Part shown: one piece after another, positions 54,629 through 63,916 of the stretch
How the letters are laid out: every line of letters begins with the position of its first letter
Position numbering within the stretch: position 1 is the first letter of the stretch
Assembly (NCBI RefSeq): GCF_963378085.1
Contig: NZ_OY726395.1
Span: 2,418,001 to 2,482,000 of the forward strand
Origin: Mycolicibacterium sp. MU0050
GTDB lineage: Bacteria; Actinomycetota; Actinomycetes; Mycobacteriales; Mycobacteriaceae
Direction of reading: 5' to 3'
DNA length: 64,000 nt
Notes under the pieces: generated by a model
Seen by the model: the letters and a program-made list of their open reading frames with translations, nothing else
The model's database searches: none
What the model was told of the DNA's origin: nothing
Program-made: the position numbers and the translations under genes

Positions 54629-55024
54629 ATGCGTGTGCCTCGACGGATCGCACAGTTCAACAAGCGAGTCACCAATCCGGCCGCGCGCCGGATCACGCCG
54701 TGGCTTCCGTACCTCGGGACGCTCGAGCACGTCGGGCGAACTTCAGGTAAGCGATATCGAACGCCGCTCTTGGTATTCGAGACCCACGACGGCTACGCCA
54801 TCCTGATCGGCTACGGCCCGCAGACGGACTGGTTGAAGAATGTCCTGGCCGGCGGTCCGACGGTGCTGCGCAAGCGTGGACACGACGTCGCGCTCACTGA
54901 TCCACGGGTGGTGAGCAAGGCCGAGGCGGCAGCTCTCGTGACACCCCGTGCGCGGCTGTTCTACCGGGTGTTTCCCTACGACGAGGCAGCCCTGTTGCTG
55001 ACGGCTGCGGGCGTCGATCACTGA
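54629..55024 (+). CDS. Nitroreductase-family deazaflavin (F420)-dependent oxidoreductase
   Basis: A 131-residue split beta-barrel protein of the DDN/DUF385 family: LEHVGRTSGKRYRTPLLVFE (about 32-51), LIGYGPQTDWLKNVLAGG and a basic N-terminus. Family members use F420H2 to reduce quinones, nitroimidazoles or other compounds at the membrane. TAAGCT lies 6 bases before the ATG, consistent with a leaderless start. It sits between the SDR remnant and the quinone-oxidoreductase remnant and appears intact. Confidence 0.87.
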   Translation: MRVPRRIAQFNKRVTNPAARRITPWLPYLGTLEHVGRTSGKRYRTPLLVFETHDGYAILIGYGPQTDWLKNVLAGGPTVLRKRGHDVALTDPRVVSKAEAAALVTPRARLFYRVFPYDEAALLLTAAGVDH

Positions 55025-55129
55025 GGGGCAGGCTGCAACCGGCGTCGCGCGAGTGCCGACTTCCCATCAGCTGGTCGTCGGCGTAAGGCCGGACCGGGCG
55101 GGGTTCTGTCGCGAGTCAAGGCGCAAAAG

Positions 55130-55430
55130 TGGGGTGTCCTACGGGTGTCGTGCGCTCTCTCGGAGCGGACGCGACGATCGACGTTACTTCGACGGAATAT
55201 ATGAATGGCTGGCCGAGTTGACACACGGCAACGGGGTCGATGTCGTGTTCGACACGATCGGTGGCGACTCGCCCACACGATCCCGTTGACGCTCAACGAC
55301 TGCGGGCTTGTCGTCAGTATCGGCGACATCGCGCAGCCACAGCAACCTCATCGCGGTGTGTGGCACGAAGGCTGCCGATCACTGCGTCTTCACCCGGCAG
55401 AACCCAGAAAGTTGGACGCGCTGGCGCTAC
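55130..55430 (+). pseudogene. Eroded partial copy of the MDR quinone oxidoreductase
   Basis: The stretch parallels bases 51976-52265 of the intact gene. Shared strings include CGAGTTGACnC, GGGGTCGATGTCGTGTTCGA followed by CACGATCGGTGG, and AAGTTGGACGCGCT. Reading in one frame gives RSLGADATIDVTSTEY and then breaks; single-base deletions relative to the intact copy occur near 55207 and 55282, with a further indel near 55350. The N-terminal half and the C-terminus are absent. It is a pseudogene from duplication of the neighbour or of a close homolog. Confidence 0.85.
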
Positions 55431-55518
55431 GTCGGAAAGGATTGCAGTGGCGTATCTTCCGTGAGCACGGGTCAGCCCTGTGTCCGCATGCATGTTCACA
55501 TCAACTTGATGGAGAGGT

Positions 55519-55899
55519 ATGTCAAACCCGCAGTTTTCGCAAACCCACGCAATCCTCGTTGTCGGCGCTGGTGAACTGGGCGGGAGCGTTCTCGCGGCGC
55601 TGTCGCGTCGGAGCGAGGCCGGCCCGGTGACGGTCCTGTTGCGGCCTTCTAGCACGCCGCAAGGTGCCCTGCTCCGCGCTGATCTCACTGCCCAGGGAAT
55701 CGCAGTCGTCGAGGCCGATGTGGCAACGGCGTCGGTGACGGAGCTCTCCACGGTTATGCGCCCTTTCAACACCGTGGTGAGTTGTCTCGGCTTCGCTGCT
55801 GGCCCCGGCACACAGCGGAAGATCACCGAAGCCGCGCTCAAGGCAGGAGTGGGCCGCTACCTGCCGTGGCAGTTCGGTGTGGACTATGACGCCATCGGT
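55519..55899 (+). pseudogene. NmrA-type NAD(P)-binding reductase, N-terminal half, split by the insertion sequence
   Basis: The first 127 codons of an NmrA/isoflavone-reductase-like gene: ILVVGAGELGGSVLAALSRR (Rossmann motif), LLRPSSTPQGALLRADL, and FNTVVSCLGFAAGPGTQRKI, ending at VDYDAIG. Beyond 55899 the frame continues for 24 foreign codons into the insertion element and then stops. The rest of the gene lies at 57376-57924. Removing the element and one target copy rejoins the frame exactly. Confidence 0.9.
55892..55899. repeat. Target-site duplication, left copy (CCATCGGT)
   Basis: CCATCGGT is repeated at 57368-57375 on the other side of the element. Eight bases is the size expected for the IS256 family. 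Confidence 0.85.
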
Positions 55900-57367
55900 G
55901 ATAGTGCCCCTTGGGGTGGTGGACTTCGGATCGGCGTGGGTTCACGCGTGGTGATCAACGAGTCGTGGTGAATGTTAGGCGATCTGGCGTTGTTCGGGAA
56001 CCGGTTCGGTGGTCGCTCGGGCGGCGATGTGTTTGGTGGCGATGACTTTGCGCAGTTCAGCCATGGACACCTCGGACAGGTAGCGGCGGGTGACCTGCCA
56101 TTCGTCGTGGGCTTCGATGACCACGGCGGTGGCCAGTCGTAGGAAGGCTGCGGGGTTGGGGAAGATCTCGACGACATCGGCGCGGCGTTTGATCTCCTTG
56201 TTGAGCCGCTCGATGGGGTTGTTCGACCAGATCTTCTGCCAGTGGGTGCGCGGGAACGCGGTGAATGCCAGCACGTCGGCTTTGGCCTCATCCATCATGG
56301 CGGCCACTTTCGGGAAACTGGACGAGAGGGTGTCGGCGACCTGATCCCACTGCGCGGCGACCTCGGCGGGGTCGGTGTGGGCGAAGATCGTCTTGACCGC
56401 TGCGGTGACCGCCGGGGCGTGTTTGGCGGCCACCGCCCCGTGCAGGTTGCGCATGAAATGCACCCGGCAGCGCTGCCAGGACGAGCCGGTGAACTGCTGG
56501 GCGACGGCGGCTTTCAACCCGGCGTGGGCATCGGAGATCACCAGGTGCACGCCGGTCAGGCCGCGGGCCTTGAGCGAGGCCAGGAACTCCCGCCAGAACT
56601 CGAAGGACTCGCTGTCACCGACGGCGGTGCCCAGCACCTCCCGGGTGCCATCGATGGAGACGCCGGTGGCCACCACCAGGGCCTGGGAGACCACGTGGGC
56701 GCCGACGCGGACCTTGCAGAACGTCGCATCGCAGAACACGTAGGGAAATGAGGTGTGGGTCAGGCTGCGGGTTCGAAACGCCTCGATCTCGCGGTCGAGG
56801 CCGGCGCAGATGCGCGAGACCTCCGATTTGGAGACCCCGGATCCAACCCCGAGTGCGGCGACCAGGTCATCGACGTTGCGAGTCGACACACCATGGACGT
56901 AGGCCTCCATGATCACCGCATGCAGGGCCTTGTCGATGCGACGCCGGCGTTCCAGCAGGGACGGGAAGAAGGAGCCGGCTCGCAGTTTGGGGATCTTGAC
57001 CTCGATATCGCCCGAGGTCGTCGACACCGTCTTGGGCCGATGCCCGTTGCGGTGCGTACTGCGTTCGCCGCTGCGTTGGTAGCGTCCGGCCCCGATGGTC
57101 TCGGTGGCCTCGGCCTCGATCAACGCCTGCAGCCCAGCGCGGATCAGCTCAGCGAACACCGCCCCGACATCAGCGGACTTGAGTGCATCGAGTTGGGCGA
57201 GCAAGGCAGAATGGTCCTGGGTCATCGCGTGGTGCGTCCTTTGCTTGAGTCACTTGGTAGGTAACTCATTGACCACTACGCGATGACCCGCCCGAAAGCC
57301 TTCAACGACACACCCCGGCCTGGGCCGTCCTCAGCTCCGAAACCCCACCACACCAAGGGACTTACCC
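55900..57367 (-). mobile_element. IS256-family insertion sequence, 1468 bp
   Basis: The element is bounded by 8-bp direct repeats and carries a single transposase gene. Its ends form imperfect inverted repeats of about 30 bases: the left begins GATAGTGCCCCTTGGGGTGG and the right (complement) begins GGGTAAGTCCCTTGGTGTGG, sharing CCCTTGG and GGTGGTGG-type blocks with one gap. It interrupts an NmrA-type gene. The transposase is full length, so the element may still be active. Confidence 0.88.
55975..57225 (-). CDS. IS256-family transposase
   Basis: A 416-residue mutator-type DDE transposase. The catalytic residues are recognisable: Asp in VFCDATFCK, Asp in VISDAHAGLKAA, and Glu in SNNPIERLNKEIKRR. 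The segment SWQRCRVHFMRNL is the family's conserved C/H region, and the N-terminus has GERSTHRNGHRPKTV, typical of IS256 relatives. It is complete with no internal stop, and no resistance or passenger gene is carried. It reads opposite to the gene it interrupts. Confidence 0.95.
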   Translation of the reverse strand: MTQDHSALLAQLDALKSADVGAVFAELIRAGLQALIEAEATETIGAGRYQRSGERSTHRNGHRPKTVSTTSGDIEVKIPKLRAGSFFPSLLERRRRIDKALHAVIMEAYVHGVSTRNVDDLVAALGVGSGVSKSEVSRICAGLDREIEAFRTRSLTHTSFPYVFCDATFCKVRVGAHVVSQALVVATGVSIDGTREVLGTAVGDSESFEFWREFLASLKARGLTGVHLVISDAHAGLKAAVAQQFTGSSWQRCRVHFMRNLHGAVAAKHAPAVTAAVKTIFAHTDPAEVAAQWDQVADTLSSSFPKVAAMMDEAKADVLAFTAFPRTHWQKIWSNNPIERLNKEIKRRADVVEIFPNPAAFLRLATAVVIEAHDEWQVTRRYLSEVSMAELRKVIATKHIAARATTEPVPEQRQIA

Positions 57368-57375
57368 CCATCGGT
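57368..57375. repeat. Target-site duplication, right copy (CCATCGGT)
   Basis: This matches 55892-55899 exactly and marks the right boundary of the element. Confidence 0.85.
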
Positions 57376-57924
57376 CGGGGCAGTCCCCAAAATTTGTTCG
57401 ATGAACAACTCGACGTTCGTGACCTTCTGCGAGCCCAGAACAGCACCGAATGGGTGATCGTCTCCACTGGAATGTTCACCAGCTTCTTGTTCGAACCAGA
57501 GTTCGGCGTGGTAGATCTGGCCGCGCGCACCGTAAACGCGCTGGGAAGCTGGGACAACCAGGTGACGGTGACTACCCCCGAGGACATCGGTGCGCTGACT
57601 GCCGAGATCATCCTCACCCGACCGCGCATCGCCAACCAGGTCGTCTACGTCGCCGGTGACACGATCACCTATCGCGAACTCGCTGAGATCACCGAACGGG
57701 TGAAGGGGACCCCGTTCAGCCGCAACGAGTGGACGCTCGACCATCTGCTTGGGGACTTACGCCAGCACCCCGACGACGGAATGCGCAAGTACCGTGCGGT
57801 GTTTGCGCAGGGCATCGGCGTCGCATGGCCAAAAGCTCAGACTTTCAACTCGGTCAATGGCATCCCCACCACCGGGGCAGAGCAATGGGCGCGCGCCAAC
57901 CTCAACGGCGCCTCGACCGACTGA
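57376..57924 (+). pseudogene. NmrA-type reductase, C-terminal half, split by the insertion sequence
   Basis: The remaining 182 codons: RGSPQNLFDEQLDVRDLLRA, then STEWVIVSTGMFTSFLFEPE and the C-terminal AGDTITYRELAEITERV, typical of NmrA/phenylcoumaran-reductase-like proteins. Joined to the 127 codons before the element it gives a 309-residue protein with the normal family length. An open frame from 57283 starts within the element, so a fused fragment could be made, but it lacks the cofactor domain. Confidence 0.9.
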
Positions 57925-57966
57925 GCGACGGCCGCGACACGCCGTGTCGCGTGTCGCGGCCGTCGC
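57925..57966 (+). terminator. Strong hairpin after the split NmrA gene
   Basis: A perfect 17-bp stem, GCGACGGCCGCGACACG with CGTGTCGCGGCCGTCGC, surrounds an 8-base loop and begins directly after the stop. It is the most stable hairpin in this part of the window and would also end read-through from the minus side. Confidence 0.85.
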
Positions 57967-58011
57967 ACCTATGTCGTTACTGTCATCGACCAGCATCTCG
58001 GACTACGAAGT

Positions 58012-58563
58012 TCACTCCAAAGGCTGGGGCGTGAAGGTGACGTCGACTCCGCCAATGGTCATCGTCACCTCACCTTCGATCACCATCACCTGCGCCGAGA
58101 CCCGCCGATCGACCGTCTGGGCCAGTTGTTGCACCGGCGCGTGCGGTATTTGCATCACCGACAGGTTCGACAGCCCCGCCACTTTGGGTCCCACGGTGCG
58201 CCACCAGGTGGCCACGCCGGCGGCGAAAGGGAACAGCAGCACTTGGTCGGCTTGGCTGGCGGCCTTGCCCAAGGCACGTTCGTCGGGCTGGCCGACGTCG
58301 ATCCACTCCAGGGTCCGGCCCGTGTAGTCGGCGAGCCGCAGGTCTGGTACGCCCGGGGTGGACAGGCCCGCCCCGAACGCCAGTTCACCGTCGACGTCGC
58401 CGAGCCGGTGTGCGCGCAGCCCAAACGCCAACAACCGCACCACCATCCGCTCATCGGTCTCGCTCGGATGGCGGGCCACCGTGAGCGTGTGGTCGGCGTA
58501 GTAACCGTGATCGACGTCGGAGACGCCGAGTTCGACCTTGAACACCGTTGCAGAAGGGGCCAC
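58012..58563 (-). CDS. YaeQ-family protein
   Basis: A 183-residue YaeQ protein with a PD-(D/E)XK-like fold: VFKVELGVSDVDHGYYADHT (about 7-26), LTVARHPSETDERMVVRLLA and ADYTGRTLEWIDVGQPDERA. The last carries the acidic/Gln cluster of the nuclease-like core. YaeQ suppresses loss of RfaH in enterobacteria; its role in actinobacteria is unknown. It is divergent from the DUF3297 gene. The other possible start is downstream, but Met1 fits the family. Confidence 0.9.
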   Translation of the reverse strand: MAPSATVFKVELGVSDVDHGYYADHTLTVARHPSETDERMVVRLLAFGLRAHRLGDVDGELAFGAGLSTPGVPDLRLADYTGRTLEWIDVGQPDERALGKAASQADQVLLFPFAAGVATWWRTVGPKVAGLSNLSVMQIPHAPVQQLAQTVDRRVSAQVMVIEGEVTMTIGGVDVTFTPQPLE

Positions 58564-58740
58564 GCCATAGTGTCCACCCAGGCGTTGTTCCCCTAGTAGT
58601 CAGGTCGCCGCGCTCGGTGCCGGATCGAGGTGGATCGTCAAAAGTGGCAGGGGAGTGGCCGGGTTGACGGCATCGCAACCCGCTACGGCAGGGTCGCGTA
58701 GATTCGTCGTGAACAATCCGAGCACCCAACGAAGGCGATC

Positions 58741-58989
58741 ATGTCCGAGGATCAGAACACCGACGTTCCACCGAATCACCTCTCCATCGATCCGCGCAGT
58801 CCCTTCTACAACGAAGAGGTGCTTCGCCGCGACGTGGGTGTTCGCGTCAATGGCGCCGAAAAAACCAACGTTCACGAATACAACGTGGCCGAAGGCTGGG
58901 CGCGTGTTGAAGTCCCCACCGCGAAGGATCGCCGCGGAAATCCCATGGTCGTCAAGGTCAGCGGCACGATTGAACCTTATTTCCGCTGA
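58741..58989 (+). CDS. DUF3297-family protein
   Basis: An 82-residue small protein that matches the DUF3297 family over its whole length: PPNHLSIDPRSPFYNEEVL, RVNGAEKTNVHEYNVAEGW and KDRRGNPMVVKVSG. It is probably cytosolic. The function is unknown; the family is widespread in Gram-negative bacteria and occasional in actinobacteria. It stands alone, followed by the broken VapBC pair. Confidence 0.85.
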   Translation: MSEDQNTDVPPNHLSIDPRSPFYNEEVLRRDVGVRVNGAEKTNVHEYNVAEGWARVEVPTAKDRRGNPMVVKVSGTIEPYFR

Positions 58990-59103
58990 GTTGGACGGCG
59001 GACGCCACTACGTCGTATCCCTTAAGGGAGTGCGGCCTGCCCGGGGACGCGCCGGAGGACGGTGCCGGGCTCGCCGGGGTTTGCGGACGATACGGCATCG
59101 GCC

Positions 59104-59301
59104 GTGCAGATATGTCTCACTGTTCGCGACCTGCGCAACCAAGGTGGGGAAGTGCTGCGCAGAGTGGAGCGCGGGGAGCGCATCATCGTGACGCGTGATG
59201 GTGCGCCGGTAGCCGAGCTGAGCCCGTTGCCGCGGCCAAGCGTGAGTCGGATCCCGACGAGTGGCCAACGAGTCTGTGATAAGTGCGATAACTCTCGCTG
59301 A
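59104..59301 (+). pseudogene. Phd/YefM-type antitoxin (VapB), C-terminally truncated
   Basis: An antitoxin DNA-binding domain is clear: LTVRDLRNQGGEVLRRVERG (about 5-24), then ERIIVTRDGAPVAELSPL. After PRPSV the expected toxin-binding C-terminus is missing and the frame runs into 20 unrelated codons. The next readable coding signal is the middle of a PIN toxin, so a deletion seems to have removed the antitoxin tail and the toxin's start. Confidence 0.7.
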
Positions 59302-59602
59302 GCTGTCCCTGGGGCCGCACGTCGCCCAAGCTGGCGCCGAACGCAGCGCACGTCAGCAACACCTGCAGCAAGCGGAGGCGGATTTCGAAGTCCTTCCGTT
59401 CGACGCCGCAAGTGCGCGGGCGTTTGGGGGCATCGCCGCCGCGCTGCGCATGTCGGGCCGCAGACCAGCTGCACGAGCCTACGACGCGCTCATTGCGGCC
59501 AGTGCCGTCGCGCACGGTGTGCCGTTGTACACGTGCAATCCCGGCGCCTTCGCTGGGATACCCCAGCTGGACCTGCGTGTGGTCACGCACCCGGATCACT
59601 GA
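59261..59602 (+). pseudogene. PIN-domain toxin (VapC), missing its N-terminus
   Basis: The readable part runs from VISAITLAELSLGP through EVLPFDAASARAFGGIAAAL, AYDALIAASAVAHGVPLYT and CNPGAFAGI. These are the middle and C-terminal PIN motifs with one acidic residue in TLAELS and one in AYDALI. The first strand with the leading catalytic Asp (LDTS-type) is absent. The upstream residues DPDEWPTS are in a different frame, so there is a frameshift near 59274. The toxin is probably inactive. Confidence 0.75.
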
Positions 59603-59823
59603 TTCGGCGTGCCATTTAAGACTTTGCACGCCGTCGATCGTCCTAGATCAGGCTGCTGAAAGTCGTTGGGGAACAGTGCGTGTCAGGACAACCGTGTGGG
59701 GTCGGACTGGTCGAGCAGGCGGCGGTGTCTGCTCGCATTGATTCAATTCCTGCATATTCGCTCGAGCGCGCGAGCGCTTGACCAACGCCGGTCGAAGGGG
59801 TGGGGGATTTGAGGACTGGAATT

Positions 59824-59855
59824 GCCGGACTTCCCGCAGCGTGGGGGAGTCCGGC
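59824..59855 (-). terminator. Hairpin near a small membrane gene
   Basis: GCCGGACTTCCC pairs with GGGGGAGTCCGGC over 12 bp with one mismatch around a 7-base loop. It is positioned 26 bases after the stop of the minus-strand gene at 59881, which supports that gene being real. Confidence 0.55.
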
Positions 59856-59880
59856 CGACGCCGACGAGTAGTGCGAGGGC

Positions 59881-60090
59881 TCACGTGACACTACTGGCAA
59901 TCGCCACGACCAGCCCACCCAGGGTCAGCACGCCAACCAGCACGGCGGCAGCGATCGCCTGGACTCGTCGGTGCCGGCGGGCGCCGTGGATCCCCACCGC
60001 GATGGCGGCAAGCAACAACGCTGAATAGGCCGCCAGTCCCGCCGTCAGCGTCGCCGCTGCCGCGGCACTGACAAAAGTCACGTTGTGCAT
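59881..60090 (-). CDS. Small two-helix membrane protein
   Basis: A 69-residue protein with two hydrophobic helices (about 6-36 and 46-67) around a basic loop (HGARRHRRVQ). No family is recognised. A hairpin follows its stop. Base composition is ordinary for the region. Confidence 0.55.
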   Translation of the reverse strand: MHNVTFVSAAAAATLTAGLAAYSALLLAAIAVGIHGARRHRRVQAIAAAVLVGVLTLGGLVVAIASSVT

Positions 60091-60402
60091 GCTGTGAGCT
60101 TACGACGGGAACCGAACCAGGCCGCCACCAGGACGGAAGGGTGGGTAGGCGGAGGACGGAGGAATCGCTGGGCGACAGCGCAATAGGGCACGTCCTACCG
60201 GAAATCCGCCAGCTTCGACTCGTCGAATGTCAAAGCCATTTGGCTTCCAGTTCCAGGGCTGGCGAGTGGCCCGACGCGGCTCCTCTACGTTGGCCGCATC
60301 CAGCATCGCGCACACGCGGTCCGCCGATGACGAGCCAACCCCGCTTCCCGGTACGACCTCATGACTCACTCGATACCGTGCCCGTAGGTATGGAACGGGC
60401 CG
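60091..60402. other. Intergenic region, about 310 bases, no convincing gene
   Basis: A minus-strand open frame (60100-60369) exists but has no ribosome site, motif or hydrophobic pattern, so it is not called. No hairpin or repeat of note was seen. Confidence 0.45.
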
Positions 60403-62662
60403 TCACGGGATGGGGTCGCTGGCGGGCAGGCTGATCCAGCTGGGCGCTGTGGGGTCGATGTTGAGGTGTTGCGGGTGGAAGGTGTGTCCTGGAGTGAACA
60501 GCAGCACGGCGTCGCGCACGGGATACGGGGGCGGGGTAAGCCCGGCGCCCATCATCATCGGCATCGGTGGAACCGCCGAGGGGTAGTTGCTGCTGTAGAT
60601 GCTGACCCGCAGCCGGTGACCGGGCTGCAGAACCGCATCCATCGGATAGGTCCCGAAATCGATGGTCGTCGCTTCGCCGGGAACGACCGGCTGGTGATCC
60701 CGCAGAAGATCGATGGTCTGGATGGGATCGGTGTAGTCGCCGTTGGGTCCCCGTTTGCTTCGCGCCTGGTCGACCTTGCGCATCGACGACACCACCCACC
60801 CGCTGCTCAGCGGTAGGGAATTGCCATTGGGAGCGACATCGGTGACGGTGGCCATCCAGAAGCCGTCGGTACCCACGTGTTGGCTGTTCAGGTGTACCGC
60901 AACGGGTCCGGAGATCACCGTCGGCACTGAAACCGGGTTGCTGGTGAAGGTTAGGCCGTCGACCTCGTGGCGGCGCTCGTCTTGTGCGCAGGCCATCACG
61001 ATCGCGGTGGAGCCGAGGTATAGGGTGTTGGTGATGTCTGAGCACAGACTGTTCACGCCAACACGCACGGTGAGCTGATCGGGTTTGGCGGGCGGCTGCA
61101 CCGCCAGCGAGCCGTCGTGTTGGACGCGGCCCGCCGTTCCACTGGCCTCGCTGCGCAGGTACAGCCGCTGGTTGGTCATTCCCGAGCGCGGCAACTCCGA
61201 GATCCGCTGCCATCCTTGAGCGTTGGGCATTTTCTCGATGATCGGCCCGTAGGTTTCGATGCCGTTGTCGATGCCTTTGAGCCAGTGGTCGAACCACGCT
61301 TTCTGCAATACGTCGATTCGCGGCGGGGCGTCCCGTTTGCCGTACCCTCCTCCGCCGGTGGCGTGGTAGCCGGGTCCGATGATGAGTTGTTTCTCGCCTG
61401 GTTTGAGTCCGGTCAGCTGCTGAAACGAGCGGAACTGGGCGTTGCGGAAGAGATCACTCCAGCTGCCGCTGATCATCGTGGGGACGTCGAATGTTGGCCA
61501 TGTTGGTGCGTGTGGCCTGGCGCCATGGCCCCTGCGCGTCGAACAGCATCGCGGCTTCGTGCGACGTGCGCAGCTCGTCGATCGTTCTGGCATTCAGCGC
61601 GGTATACGTAGCCTCCGACATCGTGGTGGGATCTTTGGCGCGGTCCTCGATCCATTGCCGGTAGACCTGTTCGTAGTTTCCCTGCAGCATTGACTGCACG
61701 TCGGGAATTCGTTTGGTGCCGTTGACCAGATAGAGCCAGAATGGCAGGAAGCCGAGGTTGATCGCGCCGCCGCGCAGAGCGACATCCTCGACGATGTCGG
61801 TCGCCGGGTTGACAGCCAGTACCGCCTTGAGCGCCGGCGGCCGGTGCGAGGCGGCCTGCAATGCGGCGATCGCGTCGTAGGAGTACCCGGTCATGCCGAC
61901 TTGTCCGTTGCTGAACGGCTGCTTACTGAGCCAGTCGATGACTTCGACGGTGTCCTGTTGTTCTCGCGGCCCGAGCACTTGCCACGTGCCTTCGGAGAAA
62001 CCGGTTCCGCGAGCATCCAAATCGACCCAGACGTAGCCGCTTCTGACCAGTCGCTTGTCTGCGACCACGGTTTGAGCCCCGCCGCCGTCCATCGTTTGCA
62101 ACGCGAGCATGAAGTTCTTCAGTGCGGGGTCTGAGCTTTCGAGACTGCCTAGGCCACGCAGGATTCCATCCGATATTCCTGGCGCGTTGATGAGCTTGGA
62201 AACCACGGCCAGTATCCATTTGGTGTATGGCGTCACGTTGAGGATGACCGGCAAGGGCTGCTCGACCACCCGGCCTCCGCCTGCGGCGCGTTCTGCCGGC
62301 CCGGAGACGTCCATGGGCCGATAGATGTTGGCCTTGAGTACCGTGCCGTCGCTCATTGTGATCGGAACGTCCCAGTCGATGTGGACCTCGTTGTGTGGCA
62401 GCGGACCGTCTCTGTCGGCCGTCCATGCCCCTTCCATGCCCGTGAAATCGTTGAAGTACGGCTGGTAATAGCCGTCGCTGCCTGCACCGACAGCAGGTTC
62501 GGCACGAGCCACAGATGCACCGACGACCAGCACCACCACTGTCAATGCGACCGTCACCGCGACGGATTTGGCCAGTGACCGGCCAAGACCCCTGGCCGGC
62601 ACGGCGCTGCGGGTATTAGACCCCGGAACACCGTCCCGGAATTCGAATGAAGACCTAGACAT
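60403..62662 (-). pseudogene. CocE/NonD-type (X-Pro dipeptidyl-peptidase-like) exported hydrolase, frameshifted
   Basis: Two overlapping frames make one gene. The first (start MSRSSFEFRDG at 62662, ribosome site GGGAG) has a long signal/anchor segment (about 30-50) and the catalytic first half: MSDGTVLKANIYRP, WVDLDARGTGFSEGTW and GMTGYSYDAIAALQAA, with the Ser nucleophile. Near 61491 the sequence AACATTCGACGTC shifts by one base; reading as if a T were extra would join NMANI to DVPTMISGSWSDLF. The second frame has the C-terminal jelly-roll domain through ISLPASDPIP. The result is a pseudogene or a sequencing error. Confidence 0.85.
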
Positions 62663-63916
62663 CGACACTCCCGCCGTGGTTGCAAAATCGGTTCTGGACA
62701 AGGGGATTCGCGACGTCAGCGAAAAGGTGAGCCGCTGGCGTTGATGCCATCGTCGAGCACGCCCGGCCCCGCGGCCGCCCCGAACCCCAAGCAACCGACG
62801 ACGACGGGAAGCTCGTGAACCGGGGGCACCTGCCGGGAGCGGGTCATGCGGCGATGGCGTTCCGCACTGGTGCGGGTTTGGCGGCGGTGTCAGCACTGCC
62901 AGCGCGTGAGCGCTGAGATGCCCCCCGATCCGCGTTCCCGGTGCGGTCGTGATGTGACGTCGAGGCGCGATCAATCCTGGCGTGCGTATCCGCTCGGTTC
63001 GTCCGCGGTATCGCAGCGGTGTTCGCGGATTGCTCCGCAGGCGTGCGACTGTCACCCGCCGCAGGATGCACCACCATTGACATAGTGTTGCATTTGCTGG
63101 CGCGGACGGCAAGGTGTCGGCCGAATCGGCTGCTGACCGTCTCTCAGGGTCGTGACCACGAGGTAGTCGTTCTCTATTGAGGGTGCCGATGTCTGGCGCT
63201 GGGTTCTTGCAGAGTTGCTGGCGTTGGTGGGCACCGCCAGGGTGAGGACTTTTTGATGGGTCGCGCGGCACCCCGCTGAAGTCTTGGCGGGCTCGCAGGG
63301 TGCCGCGGGCAGACCCGGGTCGCCGGCTTGCATGAGTTGAAGTGGATGACGCAACTGGGCGATGGCGCGGTGCGGGTCGCGGTGAGCGAGGGGAAAATCG
63401 CTGGCATTCGGTTTACGGACGCGATGGTGTTTGAACTTGACGGGTTGCTTGCCATCATCGTGTTCGGCGCGGTGCCTGGGCCAAAGTCGACCCCACACCT
63501 CGGGGTGGTGCGCCGCGCTATCTCACCGATAGGGCGCTCGGCCGGGGCGTTCGCTCCGGCGTTCAGGATTGATAGAGAGACTTTCGCAGCGGGAGTACGA
63601 CCGAATCAAATATGGCGGGTTACCCGTGAACGGCAAAATCGATTGTTGAACAACAGCTTTCAGGAATCTACGTTTCGCGTCCAGTCTCGGCGCATCTGGC
63701 GGCATTCGCAATGAACCTGGCGGTTGTCGGAAATGCGGCGGTGCCATGATCGAGCTGGCGGCGGCCGGGCCACTGGTGATGTCGCAGGCTTGGCCTGGCC
63801 AGGCGATGAACTGAGCGAGCGGCTGCGAGTCGAGCGAGTCGAGAGACGATCTGTGCGACTGATTTACATGACTTTAAACGAAGGACGGAAGGCGGGGCGT
63901 GGAAAGGCCATGGGAG
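62663..63916. other. About 1.25 kb without a convincing gene
   Basis: Several open frames of 60-148 codons exist on both strands (for example 63052-63498 minus and 63328-63714 plus), but none has a ribosome site, a known motif or consistent third-position GC. The stretch around 63590-63720 is visibly less GC-rich than the window. It may hold decayed genes or foreign DNA. Confidence 0.5.

Noticed and set aside
57283..57375. Start of the C-terminal NmrA frame inside the insertion sequence
   Set aside because: These codons belong to the element's right end. The real gene continues from the target site.
60100..60369. 89-codon minus-strand open frame
   Set aside because: No start signal, motif or membrane segment.
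63328..63714. 128-codon plus-strand open frame near the right end
   Set aside because: No recognisable domain or ribosome site, and mixed base composition; left as unannotated.
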